From Coccinella septempunctata (taxonomy: Eukaryota; Arthropoda; Insecta; Coleoptera; Coccinellidae): a stretch of 64,000 bases of DNA. Of this stretch, positions 34,054 to 45,745 are shown in pieces. How positions within the stretch are numbered: position 1 is the first letter of the stretch; each line of letters starts with the position of its first letter. The notes under the pieces are model-generated. The model was given only the letters and a program-made list of their open reading frames with translations. It did no database searches and had not been told where the DNA came from. The position numbers and the translations under genes are program-made. The stretch is from the NCBI RefSeq assembly GCF_907165205.1, contig NC_058198.1:15229001-15293000 (forward strand), given 5' to 3'.

Positions 34054-37000
34054 CCCTCCCGGGGTGTAAGGGGGAAGGATGCGTTTTATAGCCTCTCCTC
34101 TCAAATGCCAACCTCACCTACTCGCGGTGCACCCTGTTCTTACGAACGAGGCTCTGGCGACCGAACATGAGCGGTATAACTCTGTTTCCCACAATTACGT
34201 AGCCTAAACATTGGCTTGAGCAGGAAATGGCTCTCTGCGTTGCTCAAGTTACGTCTCAGACCTTGTCGTCTCAGGATACCTGTGCCACAAGATTATCTAG
34301 TCGTAGCCGCAACCAAAGTTGCACTGACAGCGTTACCAGTGCAGCTTTTGAACACCTTCTAACGCAGCTCCTACAAAAAGATGGATCAGTCGAACAGGAC
34401 AAAATTCGTATCCGGAGGTAAAATACCCTCCCATTCGGATCTCCGGGGGAGGGTGCCTGAGCGAGTGAATCATCGAACAAACACCAATGAAAAGCACATA
34501 GCTTTTGCAGCATGGAACGTCAGAACCTTGATTGACAACCCCAAGGCCGACCGACCAGAGAGGCGTACTGCCCTAATCGATAAGGAACTGCAACGAACAT
34601 CCATTGCAATAGTTGCTTTAAGCGAAACACGCTTTTCGGACGAAGGTAGCTTGGTAGAACAAGCGTATACTTTTTTCTGGAAAGGCTTGCCGGAAGGCGA
34701 AATCAGACAACATGGCGTAGGCTTTGCCATTAGAAACGACCTGGCCGCCAAACTTACCGAAAATCCAGTTGGTATCTCAGAACGTTTAATGACCCTACGT
34801 TTTTCTGCAGCGAATAACACGTTTGTGAACATCATTGCAGTATACGCACCCACTTTGAACTCCTCTGACAACTTAAAGGACACTTTTTACGAAACACTCG
34901 TTGCTACATTAAGTAAAATCCCAAAACGGGAACGAATTATTCTCCTTGGAGACTTCAACGCTAGAGTGGGCAGAGGTCAAGACTCAGAACTATGGCCAGG
35001 AATAATAGGGAAACACGGCATAGACAGCATTAATTCGAATGGAGAACGTCTGCTGGCTCTTTGTGCAGAACACAATCTGTGTATAACGAACACCTATTTT
35101 ATTACGAGACCCAATTCAAGGGGGACCTGGCGCCACCCGCGCTCAGGGCATTGGCATACCCTCGACTATGTGATCGTGAGAAGGAAAGATCTGAAAGAGG
35201 TGTTGGTCACTAAACCCAGAGCAGATCTGGAGTGCTGGACTGATCATAGGCTGGTAATCTCGAGAATGAAAATCTCAATGCGCCCAAAATACCAACGCAA
35301 GCCGAAGTATCTAAGAGAGCGCCTTCAAATATCCAAACTACAAAACCCTTCTACAAAGGACAGATTCACAGCTGCCGTCAAAGATAGCCTAACACCACCG
35401 GATTATAACGACGACATTGAGACTCATTGGCTCCGTTTCAAGTCATCCCTTACAAATACAGCGAAAGAAATACTGGGCACAGAACGCTCCCGAAAATCCC
35501 CAGACTGGTTTGCCGACAGCGAAACTCATATCACACCCCTTTTGGACGCAAAACACAAAGCGATGAAAACCGCAATTAACAAGCCTGGCGATATTGCAGC
35601 CCAAATAGGTTTCATAAACATAAAACGCGAGGTCCGTCAAGAAATAAGAAAAATCAAGGACAGCTGGTGGAAAGAAAAAGCTAGGGAAATACAAGCTTAC
35701 GCCGATAACCATGACTACAGGCGTTTTTTCGAAGCTATTAAAACTGTTTACGGTCCAAGCAGAAAAGCTAGCTTTCCTATAAGAGATGCTCATGGAGCTA
35801 TTTTAACTGATGATAGAAAAATTCTCGAAAGATGGAAGGAGCATTACTCACAGGTCTTGAATCAAAATAACGACTCGGATTTATCCATTTTAGACCTGCT
35901 CCCCGCGTATAGTCCGATGGCATCGCTTGATGACGAAATCTCAATGTCGGAAATCATAAGCGCGATAAAAAAAAATATGAAAAATGATAAGTCACCTGGT
36001 CTAGACGGCATTCCGGCGGAGATATTCAAAGCCTTGGATGAGGACATTGTCAATAGTCTCCTAATACTATTCCGCAAGATCTGGGAACAGGGAGATGTGC
36101 CACAAGACTTCAGAGACGCTTTAGTTATCAACCTCTATAAGAACAAAGGCGATACGTCGAATTGCAACAATTACAGGGGCATATCGTTGCTTAATGTGGC
36201 CGGTAAAATTCTCTCGAAGATTATGGCTAATCGTCTGATTCCACTCTTAGAGAGGCTTTTACCTGAATCCCAGTGCGGCTTTCGACCAAATCGAGGTACG
36301 GTGGACCTTATTTTTACACTGCGACAGCTACAAGAAAAGGCCCGTGAACAACAATCAAGGATTTATACAGCCTTCATCGATTTAAGCAAGGCATTCGACT
36401 CGGTGAATCGGAGAGCGCTATGGAAAATCATGGCACGTCTAGGAGTACCCGAAAAATTCCTAGCAGTGTGTAAAAGCCTTCATACCAACAACACCGCTAG
36501 AATACAGCATAATGGCTCTACAACCGACCATTTCTCAACCAACTCTGGAATAAAACAAGGCTGCGTATTAGCGCCTTTACTGTTCAATATTTTCGCCATA
36601 GCTGTATCGATAATTGCTGACATGAGCATGCCCGTAAGAGGTGTTGGGATAAGATTCAGATTTGATGGGGGCCTGTTTAACCTGAAGCGCCTCAGAGCAA
36701 AAACCCGTACCAAGTTTATCACGGAACTTCAATATGCAGACGACTGTTCACTCATCGCTAGCAGCTCAGAGGATCTACAGATAATGATGGACGCCTATAA
36801 ACATATATACGAAGCTTTAGGCCTTAAACTCAATATTGACAAGACCAAAATCCTGGTAAGTCCGCCAGAAAGCCTTCAAACAGATATCAGCCTGGACAAT
36901 GAAACTCTAGAACAGGTCGAGCAGTTCAAATACTTGGGAAGCTTCATAAATACTAGGGCTAACCTTGACACGGAAATACACAACCGTATCAATTCGGCAT

Positions 37001-37643
37001 CACGGGCATTCTGGAAGCTGAAGGACAGAGTGTTCCAAAATCACGACCTCAATCTGAAGACCAAGACAGCTGTTTACAGAGCAGTGGTCCTCCCAACGCT
37101 TCTTTACGGAAGCGAAAGCTGGACTCCCTACAGGCGACATATTAAACAGCTTGAACAGACGCAGCAACGTCATCTAAGACAGATAATGCACATCAGATGG
37201 TTCCACAAAGTTTCGAATGCAGAAGTCTTGCAGCGCGCGAGTTGTACAACAATGGAGACTCAAGTAACGAGGGCCCGACTCAGATGGAGCGGCCACATTC
37301 TGAGGATGCAAGACACAAGACTCCCCAAAATAGCTCTATACGGCGAACTCACTGAGGGAGCCCGGAAACCAGGGGGCCAGTATAAGCGGTTTAAGGATAC
37401 ACTACATCAATCCCTAAAATCAGTTAATGCTAATCATAACTGGGAACAACTAGCGTTATACAGATCACAGTGGAGGTCTTTGGTCCACAGTTATAATGGA
37501 GAATCGAGAAGGATACAGCGGCGGCCAGATCTGGTTGGAGACTATCCATGCCCTGAGTGTGGAAGGATCTGCAGGTCACGGTTGGGTCTCTTTAGTCACA
37601 GGAGGGCACACAGTCGCAACTAGCACTAAGAAGTTACTAGTCT
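34054..37643 (+). mobile_element. RTE-type LINE, apparently complete 5' to stop
   Basis: The 5' untranslated part, 34054-34380, starts CCCTCCCGGGGTG where the inverted LTR fragment ends. One long frame follows. The 3' tail is only about 20 bases before the gypsy-1 LTR begins, so the true 3' end may be lost. From 35713 onward it is duplicated in the left arm. Confidence 0.8.
34381..37623 (+). CDS. RTE-type endonuclease/reverse transcriptase, intact
   Basis: 1080 residues with no stop. The EEP endonuclease occupies about residues 40-300: N46 (A-W-N-V-R), E82 (S-E-T-R-F), Y155-A-P, G-D-F-N with D191 and N193, D262 (L-D-Y) and D288-H289. The RT spans about 500-800: Y-K-N-K-G-D, N-N-Y-R-G-I-S-L-L, F-I-D-L-S-K-A-F-D, I-K-Q-G-C-V-L-A-P-L-L and Y785-A-D-D. 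The C-terminal part ends with a C2H2 finger at C1057, C1060, H1073 and H1077. All catalytic residues are present, so this is the one element here that could be active if its untranslated ends are whole. The start is the first ATG of the frame, shortly before the endonuclease. Confidence 0.9.
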   Translation: MDQSNRTKFVSGGKIPSHSDLRGRVPERVNHRTNTNEKHIAFAAWNVRTLIDNPKADRPERRTALIDKELQRTSIAIVALSETRFSDEGSLVEQAYTFFWKGLPEGEIRQHGVGFAIRNDLAAKLTENPVGISERLMTLRFSAANNTFVNIIAVYAPTLNSSDNLKDTFYETLVATLSKIPKRERIILLGDFNARVGRGQDSELWPGIIGKHGIDSINSNGERLLALCAEHNLCITNTYFITRPNSRGTWRHPRSGHWHTLDYVIVRRKDLKEVLVTKPRADLECWTDHRLVISRMKISMRPKYQRKPKYLRERLQISKLQNPSTKDRFTAAVKDSLTPPDYNDDIETHWLRFKSSLTNTAKEILGTERSRKSPDWFADSETHITPLLDAKHKAMKTAINKPGDIAAQIGFINIKREVRQEIRKIKDSWWKEKAREIQAYADNHDYRRFFEAIKTVYGPSRKASFPIRDAHGAILTDDRKILERWKEHYSQVLNQNNDSDLSILDLLPAYSPMASLDDEISMSEIISAIKKNMKNDKSPGLDGIPAEIFKALDEDIVNSLLILFRKIWEQGDVPQDFRDALVINLYKNKGDTSNCNNYRGISLLNVAGKILSKIMANRLIPLLERLLPESQCGFRPNRGTVDLIFTLRQLQEKAREQQSRIYTAFIDLSKAFDSVNRRALWKIMARLGVPEKFLAVCKSLHTNNTARIQHNGSTTDHFSTNSGIKQGCVLAPLLFNIFAIAVSIIADMSMPVRGVGIRFRFDGGLFNLKRLRAKTRTKFITELQYADDCSLIASSSEDLQIMMDAYKHIYEALGLKLNIDKTKILVSPPESLQTDISLDNETLEQVEQFKYLGSFINTRANLDTEIHNRINSASRAFWKLKDRVFQNHDLNLKTKTAVYRAVVLPTLLYGSESWTPYRRHIKQLEQTQQRHLRQIMHIRWFHKVSNAEVLQRASCTTMETQVTRARLRWSGHILRMQDTRLPKIALYGELTEGARKPGGQYKRFKDTLHQSLKSVNANHNWEQLALYRSQWRSLVHSYNGESRRIQRRPDLVGDYPCPECGRICRSRLGLFSHRRAHSRN

Positions 37644-39472
37644 TGTAACGATACTTGATTGTTTTTAATAAAAATCAAGCCTCGTTTTAAATATCCGTTT
37701 CCCTGAATTTTCCAGTTGAAACAATGCAACACCGTCTGATGGAGATTTCAGTTTCAATATAGTTATTCCGTTTCATTTTGGAAATATTTTTCAGAATTCT
37801 GATTATTAAATTCAAATTCCGTATAATTGAAATTTCCATCAATAATCCGCCGTAAGAATCCAAAATAAAGAAAAAGTGTCTTTCTGCATTCGGCGTTGTT
37901 TTTCCGTCCACAAAAACACACCGAATTCAGTATAAAACATCGTGGATTGCAGATAACGACAGTTTCTTTTACCGATAAAGAGATAACCGCCACCGAGAAT
38001 ATTTCTTCTGGGGAGAATATTCGAGAATTCCGAATTTGGAGTGCAATTTTGATCACGTGACCGTCCACATGTTGGAGAGTTAATAAATAGGACCGCACCA
38101 CCAGACGAGAATTAATTCATGATTATTCATTCGGTAGTCATCCTGCGATTCTGTTTTCAGTCTTGATTCGGTAGTGATTCTTTTCTTGATTTCTTCGTGA
38201 TTCTTTAATTCATTTCCGCTTTAATTAAGTCTGTCTTCCTATTAAAGTTTTTCTTTGCTTTTCTTTATTTTTTTTTTGCTAAGTGGTGGTGTGACCGTAC
38301 CGGAACAAACTGTAAGTCTCTTCTTGATAACGCATACTTCGTGATTCAAAGTTGCATTCTTTTATTTGTTAAATTGTGTTAATCCTTGTTGTTAATCCTC
38401 CTGTTTAACGCAGACTTCTGTCGCCTGGTTCTCTGGTGAACCAAGACCAGTCGACGGAAATCTCGAAGTTTTTCTACTGGTAATGCTTGGCGTGTGACAC
38501 CCAAGGTTGCCACAGAAAGACCACAGTAACCTATCCCGTCCTACCCCATTTGTGTTCCGTTTGGACTTCCCGTTTAACGCAGACTTCTGTCGCCTGGCTA
38601 TCTGGTGACGGAAACCAATCGGCAGAAGTCTCGAAGTTTTTCTACTGGTAATGCTTGGCGTGTGACACCCAAGGTTGCCACAGAAAGACCGCAGTAACTT
38701 ATACCTACTACCCCTGTTGTGTTCCGTGTAGATCTCCCGTTTACCGCAGACTTCTCTCGCCTGGCTATCTGGTGACAGAAACCAATCGGCAGAAGTCTCG
38801 AAGTTTTTCTGCTGGTAATGCTTGGCGTGTACACCCAAGGTTGCCACGGAGAGACCACGATAAACTACCCCGTTATCCTGTAAATTGTTGCATGGTGTTT
38901 CACCTGCATCAGCCCCGTCCCGTTTATTAAATAGTTTCAAATTCTGATTGGCCTGTACACTGAAAATCACTGGAAGTGCTCGGGATCAAACCCATTGCTA
39001 AATTAACCGATTACAGAGACTTGGATCTTTCTGAGACACCTGGTTGCTGTAAATTTTGTATAAACCCCGTACATCCGTCATTGTCTCGGAAGGAATCAAA
39101 GTAACTGCTATTAATTGTTTGCTTTCTTTAATACCTGATAGTTTGACTGAATATAGTTGATTTGAATATTCTTTGATTCATTGACTTCACTTTCTGATCA
39201 CCGTGACAAGTTATTACATTTCTGTTTTCCTTAATTTTGAAATTGGTCATCAGCTGAATATATTTCTTGACTTGGAAATAACTGTACGGTTCACTGTAAG
39301 TTAGATTGTTGTAATAAATTCGGTTTTAAAGCACTTGTTATCGCTACCACCTTAGATAAACCCGAACTCTGTCTCCGACTAGTAGGTACCTGGGTGGGTT
39401 TGCTATTTCTCCCTATTGAAAGAATAGCTGGCGCTCGAGATTAAACCCTTTTTCCCGACCAAACCCGTTACA
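37644..39472 (+). mobile_element. gypsy-1 long terminal repeat (right copy)
   Basis: TGTAAC at 37644 and GTTACA ending at 39472. TAATAAATAGGA at about 38080-38092 could serve as TATA. It contains a three-fold 168-bp repeat. The length, about 1.8 kb, is large for an LTR but plausible given the internal repeats. Confidence 0.55.
38403..38900 (+). repeat. Three tandem copies of about 168 bp in the gypsy-1 LTR (right copy)
   Basis: Copy starts at 38403, 38572 and 38739. The period is 169 then 167. Mirrored at 4300-4797. Confidence 0.88.
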
Positions 39473-39476
39473 AAAT

Positions 39477-39494
39477 TGACGCCCGAGCGTTGGG
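39477..39494 (+). promoter_or_regulatory. gypsy-1 primer-binding site (right copy)
   Basis: TGACGCCCGAGCGTTGGG, four bases after the LTR end; mirror of 3706-3723. Confidence 0.6.
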
Positions 39495-40229
39495 ACTCTT
39501 AAAACCGGGTTCAGTTTTGGAATAACTTTTTTTTATCTAACCGAGGAGAATAGTTTTGAACGGTGAACCATACAAACCAATTTATTCAGCTGTTGACTTG
39601 CAAGAAATATTTTATCCGGCTTATATTTCTGAAATATAATTTATTTAGATCAGTTGGGTGACCGATTTGCTGATTGCGTTGAGTTAACCTATCTTGAGTT
39701 ATAATAGAACATCACTGGTAACCTTAAACAGAACCGAACAGTTAACCAGCTATTTCTGATAACCGCACAATATTGAATTGACTTATGATTTTCACACGCT
39801 TATGATTTTCACTTGAATAATAAAACTGACTGTGTTTTCTTTTCCCTTTCCCCATTTGATTTATTTGCTGGTTGACAAGTGTTCATTATAACTCTGATAG
39901 TTTATTGTGATTATAACCGCATTGGACTTGTTGTTTCTCTGATTATTTTATTTGAAACCGTTGATACACTGTTGGTGAATTATTCCCTTTGAATTAGGTG
40001 AGCTTGAACTGAAAATAACTTCAGAAAGGTAAAACTGTAAGTGAACCTGAACCGATATAATTTTCTTGGCTGTTAAAACCGATAGTGGACTTGGTCTGAA
40101 ATATTTTGTTGACAGGTAACCTATTCCTTCGAACAAGTGTTAGGTTAACAGTGAGCTGTCAAGTGACCGATAAATAGTGAGTTATAGAATAATAGGTGCT
40201 TCCTCGATTGGACATTGATTATTAATCCG

Positions 40230-40560
40230 GGTTTCAGTGAATTTTGTTGAGTTAATTATTCATCCGGGCCTCAGTGAATTTTATTGAATTAATTATCCAT
40301 CCCGACTTTAGTATTCATCCGGACTTCAGTGAATTTTATTGAGTTAAGTATTCATCCGGGTCTCAGTGAATTTTATTGAATTAATTATCCATCCGGACTT
40401 CAGTAAATTTTTGAATTGATTATTCATCCGGACTTCAGTGAATTTTATTGAGTTGATTGTTCATCCAGGCCTTGGTGAATTTTGTTGAATTAATTATCCA
40501 TCCGGACTTTAGTAAATTTTTTTTTTTGAATTGATTATTCATCCGAGCTTAAGTGAATTT
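40230..40560 (+). repeat. Tandem repeat of about 37 bp in the gypsy-1 leader (right copy)
   Basis: About eight degenerate copies built around TTATTCATCCGGACTTCAG and TGAATTTTATTGA. The rest of the leader (39495-40229 and 40561-40759) has no gene I can support. Confidence 0.8.
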
Positions 40561-40759
40561 TATTTAGTTAGTTGTTCATCCGGGCTTTAGTGATAGTGAT
40601 ATTTAATCGTACTTAGTGATACTGAAACATTATAACCAGTGTTGAATTATTCCGTGTGTTAGCTTTGAACTTTAACTTTACATTATTTCATACCGGGCAT
40701 CGAACTTATTGAGTGTGAGTTACTGGATCGTGAGTCGGGTGGCAAGATAGTTGAACTAG

Positions 40760-42262
40760 ATGTCATTGAACATGGATGTGAACAGGCTGCTCAGTGATGA
40801 ATTGACTTATGAACTAGAACTGAGAGGACAGTCAATACCAAGCACTGTGATGACAAAGCGGAGTCTACTACGACAAGTGTTACAGTCAGACATACCGCTA
40901 CAGCCTTGCACATCAATGAACCCCACACTGGATATCGACATTTGCCAAAATAAACTCACCGATCTAGTGGAAGCACTTCAGAATTTCAATCACGCTAATG
41001 CGACTAACGAATTTTCGCGAATATTCACAAGATTAACACACATTCAGGGAAGACTGAAATTTATTGTCACTTCCGATGAAGCACAATTACAACTGATCAA
41101 ACAACTGAAGGCGACTACAACTAAGGCCTTGGAGACGCTGGAGCAACTGAGTAGTAGCAACACCCGTGGACAGCCATCCAGTCAGCAGGAACGGTCCCTC
41201 TTGGATGTGGAGGTTCCCAGTTCACCTGGGATGTCCCCGATCCGACCGGAAAGAGCTGAAACATCCCTGATTGATCTTGGAGATGGGGTCAATCTTCCGA
41301 TAGCTGCTGATGTCTTACATACTGGTACACCTGTAAGGAATAAAACATTAGAACATGTCATGAACGAGACAAGGCGGACATGTACAGCATTACTGCGGCA
41401 GTTGCCGGCAATACCTGTCACACAGTCACAGGACTGTGGGACAGCATCACCTGAAGATCCGACACTAAGAAGATGGATTAATTCTACCCGCAGAGTGTCT
41501 TTTCCACACTTACCTGCATCTTGTGTGAGCTCTGGCAGGACCATGACCAGAGAGAGAGTACCATTGGAACCGGAACCTCGACCGTCACCGATGCCAACCA
41601 TTCCTGTCCACAAATGGAATATTTCATTTGGTCGCACAGGTAGTGTGAGCGGCTTCATCGAGGAGGTGGAGAGATTGGCCGAATCTCGTAAGGTGCCCCT
41701 AGAACAAGTGTTCGAGTCAGTTTATGAGCTACTGCGGAAGGATGCCAGGGATTGGTTCATCCCCAGGAGGGGTACATTCAGGAACTGGCAGGATTTCAAG
41801 GAGCAACTTAAGGAAGCATTTTTACCGGTGAACTATGAGGAGAACCTGTTGGAAGAAATAAAAAGGAGAACGCAGGGTCCTGATGAAAAGCTGCTGATGT
41901 ACGTCACTCGAATGCAGAATTTGTTCCAGAAGCTAACATACAGTAGACCAACCGAATCGGAACAAATCCGAATCATCAGGCAGAGGCTACTACCGACCCT
42001 ACAACAGGCCTTAGCATTCCAGGAGACTAACACCTACGATGAGCTCCTGCGAAAAGGAAAGGTTTTCGAGTTAGTACAGTGGCAAATGAGCCAGTACACC
42101 AGGCCACCGTCGAAACCAGGTCTTCTTGACGAGCCCCACCTGACGTATCGTCCGTCCCAACAAAACCGACAACAGGCCAGTTCACTGAATCGCACTGAGA
42201 ATCTCATTCGCAATGAGCCTCAGAAGGCCCACTCCAATACCATCGGAACCAACCGACCCTGA
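40760..42262 (+). CDS. gag: gypsy-1 Gag, C-terminally truncated (right copy)
   Basis: 500-residue frame, of which the first 479 or so residues are Gag. It has Arg and Glu in the capsid-like part where the left copy has Gly and Val; these look like the ancestral residues since the surroundings match other Gag sequence better. It ends in antisense LINE sequence from 42197. There is no zinc knuckle and no pol. Confidence 0.86.
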   Translation: MSLNMDVNRLLSDELTYELELRGQSIPSTVMTKRSLLRQVLQSDIPLQPCTSMNPTLDIDICQNKLTDLVEALQNFNHANATNEFSRIFTRLTHIQGRLKFIVTSDEAQLQLIKQLKATTTKALETLEQLSSSNTRGQPSSQQERSLLDVEVPSSPGMSPIRPERAETSLIDLGDGVNLPIAADVLHTGTPVRNKTLEHVMNETRRTCTALLRQLPAIPVTQSQDCGTASPEDPTLRRWINSTRRVSFPHLPASCVSSGRTMTRERVPLEPEPRPSPMPTIPVHKWNISFGRTGSVSGFIEEVERLAESRKVPLEQVFESVYELLRKDARDWFIPRRGTFRNWQDFKEQLKEAFLPVNYEENLLEEIKRRTQGPDEKLLMYVTRMQNLFQKLTYSRPTESEQIRIIRQRLLPTLQQALAFQETNTYDELLRKGKVFELVQWQMSQYTRPPSKPGLLDEPHLTYRPSQQNRQQASSLNRTENLIRNEPQKAHSNTIGTNRP

Positions 42263-43198
42263 ACCAACCTCTCCCAGAGCAGACTTAACATCGTCTTCAT
42301 TAATGGGCACAAAATCGAACACACTACCTGGTGGAGAACATGAGCTTAACTTCATCAATGTATTTGTCTTAATACTTTCATTAATCCTAGTACCAGAATT
42401 CGCAAAATGCCGGGCAAGCAGAGAGGGATCAAAATTTGCACAAGGTGGGCTGTGCCTCTCGCCCACCCCAACTGAGCGCAAAGTCTGCCAGACCTTCCTT
42501 GGTGGTGCGCCATTAAGATTTTCTTGGAGATAATCTCTCTTTGCACTCCTGCACATCCGATTGCAAGTGTTCCTCGCAGTACGATAGTGTTCCCTATTTA
42601 CTTCGGTAGGATTCGCGATGTAGAAGGCCTTCAACCTGTCACGACATTTCATTGCATTCTTGATCTCTTCAGTTAACCAGGGGCATGGAGAATGTCTAAC
42701 CTTAATGAGTTTCAGGGGCGCTAATTCGTCGCAGATTTTTAATATTAATTCATTAAAAATAGCCACCTTTGCATCCAAAGTAGGAGCTTGATAAACCGAT
42801 TCCCAATCAGCAGCCCTCGCAGTTTGAACCAGCCTCGCCAGATCGACACCTCCTAAATTTCGACATTTAATAACTCGAGGCTTAGGTTTAGGGCATTTGA
42901 GTTTAAATCCAGCAAACACCAGGTCATGACGAGAAAATTGATAAGCATGCTGTTGTCCACTGGCAACCACTCTGTTAGGTATAGACGTTATAAACAAGTC
43001 GAGTAACGTATCACAGGTAGCACTGTGATGCGTGGGCCTGTTATTCACTAGTTTTAGGTTATAGGATTCCAATATGTTCCTCATCGCCCTCGAACGGGCA
43101 GAATTCTGAATCATGCAATTATTCATGTCCCCATCATGATCGCATCCGAATAACAAGCAAAAATTTCGTCCAATACAAACTCCAACTCACCAAAAAAG
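42197..43198 (-). mobile_element. Jockey/CR1-group LINE fragment (right copy)
   Basis: Mirror of 2-1003; open frame 43156-42182. It has L-K-L-I-K where the left copy has L-K-F-I-K, agreeing here with the 11575 copy. The junction with the unit at 43198 is the same as at 11575. Confidence 0.87.
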
Positions 43199-45193
43199 AA
43201 ATAACTTGATATTAGTCCGAAAGTCACACTAAAACATTTGTAAGGCCTCACTATCTCCAAAATTTAAGACGAAAATCGGAAATTATATTCACGCCCAGTA
43301 CGAAAAGAAGATATTAAAAAAAAAATAACCAATGCAAGTGACATTCAGTAAAGTGAAAATAAAATATCGCCAAAATAATGTCGAAATTAGACATAGTCAA
43401 ACTTATGCAAGTTTTTGGCCGTCCAACTTCATTTGCTGTTTAGATTAGATATTTTATGATTTCTATGCTGATCCGGCTATCGAAAATATTCAAAATGATT
43501 TTGAAAAGGCCGTTTTATAGAAAAAAGTTTTATTTTGAGATGCTGGGGTTCGAACATAAATCGATAATTAATTGCAATATTTCCGAAAAATGCATCAATA
43601 ATCAAATATCTTATTTCAAAATACTTCAAAGTTCATGCTATACAATTCCTTGTTTTCGCAGGTAGTAATTATGACCAAATCGGTCCGTTGCGGGCGGAAA
43701 CGTTGAGGGATGGTTTATTGTATTGGTTATACTGTACCTGTGCTATTCTGTACCTGTCACCCAGTCAAAGTAACAAATATTTTACTGTATACTTCAATAC
43801 GTCAATGGTTTTGAATAGGGTTTTTTTTGCTTATCAAGAAATAGTAGTCCCGTAGATCAGTTATGGCACTTTTTTGGTTTCCATGATATTGTTCTGGTTT
43901 TTTTTACAGATGAATCCCCTTTGTATTTGTCAAGAGAAATGAGATTTCGATAATTAAGTATGAACGTTGACTTCTATTCTATCTGTCTATTATATTCGTC
44001 AATGTAAACTGTTCTTTGTTTCAGGCTCAGGTAATTTCTTTGAAATTAATTCATTTTAATGAAACATCCTCTACACATCCATATAGCCCATGGAAAACTT
44101 CGAAAAACCGAATAAAAAAGTTACTTTTTTCCGTCATGAATTTCTTAAAATGGATTGCTGAAATTTATTAGAGAAAATAACGAAAAATTTTGGTTCCAGT
44201 AGCCTTTTTCTTGAGGTTGAAACTGGAATAATAATATTCGCGAGAGTAATGAAGCTGGCATATGGAATAATGAGAAAACAATATAAAAAATTACGGTGCT
44301 TAGCGTAGCGTTAGATCTATGACGCCATTATCACTAGTGAAACTGAAAAGAGCAAATTTTTCCAATTATCTGTAGGATATAAATAGTAGATGAATCCCTA
44401 AAACAATGTTCTTGTATGACAAAAAAAGCAGGATTGGAAATTATCCTGGTTATAGTGAACCAATGTCTCAATAAATGAGAGGATGAAATAACTCAAAACA
44501 AACGAAATTAATTCAGGAACATAATACACATTGATATAAAAGTGGACAAACAAATCAACAGTTGTTGGTTTTCTTATATCTGAGTTGATTTCGTTTATTT
44601 ATCGCTTTTATTCGAAGGCTCACTTATTTGATATCCTCCTACTTAATTTTTACTGATAATTAGTATATCTGGTCATATTTTGAAATTTAATTTTTTTTAT
44701 ACCGTACTTGGAACGGGACCTAACGTTGTCTTTTGAGTACACCTAACAATTTTTAATTTTTTCTCAAACCTAATGTTTCATTTAGAATACACTCTATATC
44801 ATAAATGATTCATTATATCAGACTTGCACTCTGAATTCATACATAACCTATTGCTTGATTGCAGGTCAAGAAGCGTTCAGTGGATTTTTTTTGCATAGTA
44901 CTTGAAACAGTACTAACTGTTAACTTTTATGATCCCCTATCAATTTTTATTTGTTTTCAAAATTAATGTTTCATCAAGAATATGCTGTAAATTCAAATAT
45001 CAGACTTGTACTCCAATATTATGAATTTTCTATTTCTTGATCGCAGTTCAAGGAGCGTTCAGTCTTTTACGCATAGTACTCAAAACAGTACTGTTGTCTT
45101 TTCTCTACATCTAACAATTTTCAATTTTGTTCGAAGTTAATATTTCATTTTGAATATAGAGCGCGGGCTGGAGTTACAAATCCTACAAAAGTT

Positions 45194-45703
45194 TCATTTT
45201 ATAGGTTTCTCCTTCTTCCTAAAAATCTCAATGTAGTCATTCACATTGAAAAGTTTGATATTAGGATCTTCTTTTCTTCTAATAGATGTCATATTCAGAA
45301 TCTCCTTCAGAATGAAAGACCTCGTCAAGCGTTTTCTCAGATTTCCGTTCGACACATACTGCTTTTTTTCTCCAACATCGGAATTTATTTTCTTCACGAC
45401 TTTTTGGCTATGTTCATCTTGATTACCTTCTCTTCTTGCAGCGTGAGTGTCGGATTTTTTCTGCGGAACTTTTCCTCTTTTTCGTTCTCCTACATGTGAC
45501 TTCAGAAAATTCCTGATTTGAACTGTTCTCCTCAAGTCAATTTGTTTAGACTTCAATTTTTCCAATCCCATTCTCAAGATCTTCTTTCTGTCCATCTCGT
45601 CTTCCACAATGAAAAAAATATTTAAGTATGAAACGATAAAATTCGATAGTATCAAAGTTAAAAAATGTAAACCACAACACAATATTTGCAGCACGAAGCA
45701 CAT
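45194..45703 (-). CDS. Small basic protein of the 3.9-kb unit, minus-strand copy
   Basis: 169 residues and identical to the majority sequence of the six copies, so a fair reference for the family. The likely start is Met37 at 45595. Intact promoter elements lie on the same strand. Function unknown. Confidence 0.62.
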   Translation of the reverse strand: MCFVLQILCCGLHFLTLILSNFIVSYLNIFFIVEDEMDRKKILRMGLEKLKSKQIDLRRTVQIRNFLKSHVGERKRGKVPQKKSDTHAARREGNQDEHSQKVVKKINSDVGEKKQYVSNGNLRKRLTRSFILKEILNMTSIRRKEDPNIKLFNVNDYIEIFRKKEKPIK

Positions 45704-45707
45704 TCAC

Positions 45708-45745
45708 AACTGAATACTTTGTACATCTACTCCGCTATTATATAG
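45708..45745 (-). promoter_or_regulatory. TATA box and initiator, minus-strand unit
   Basis: On the minus strand TATATAA is at 45738-45744 and TCAGTT at 45708-45713. One base just after the TATA box differs from the other copies. Confidence 0.63.

Larger units (their letters stand above)
35713..43200. repeat. Right arm of the 7.5-kb inverted repeat
   Basis: Partner of 1-7487. Its inner end falls within the RTE frame, which continues uninterrupted to the left. This arm therefore looks like the source and the left arm like the copy. Beyond 43200 lies a minus-strand tandem unit. Confidence 0.95.
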
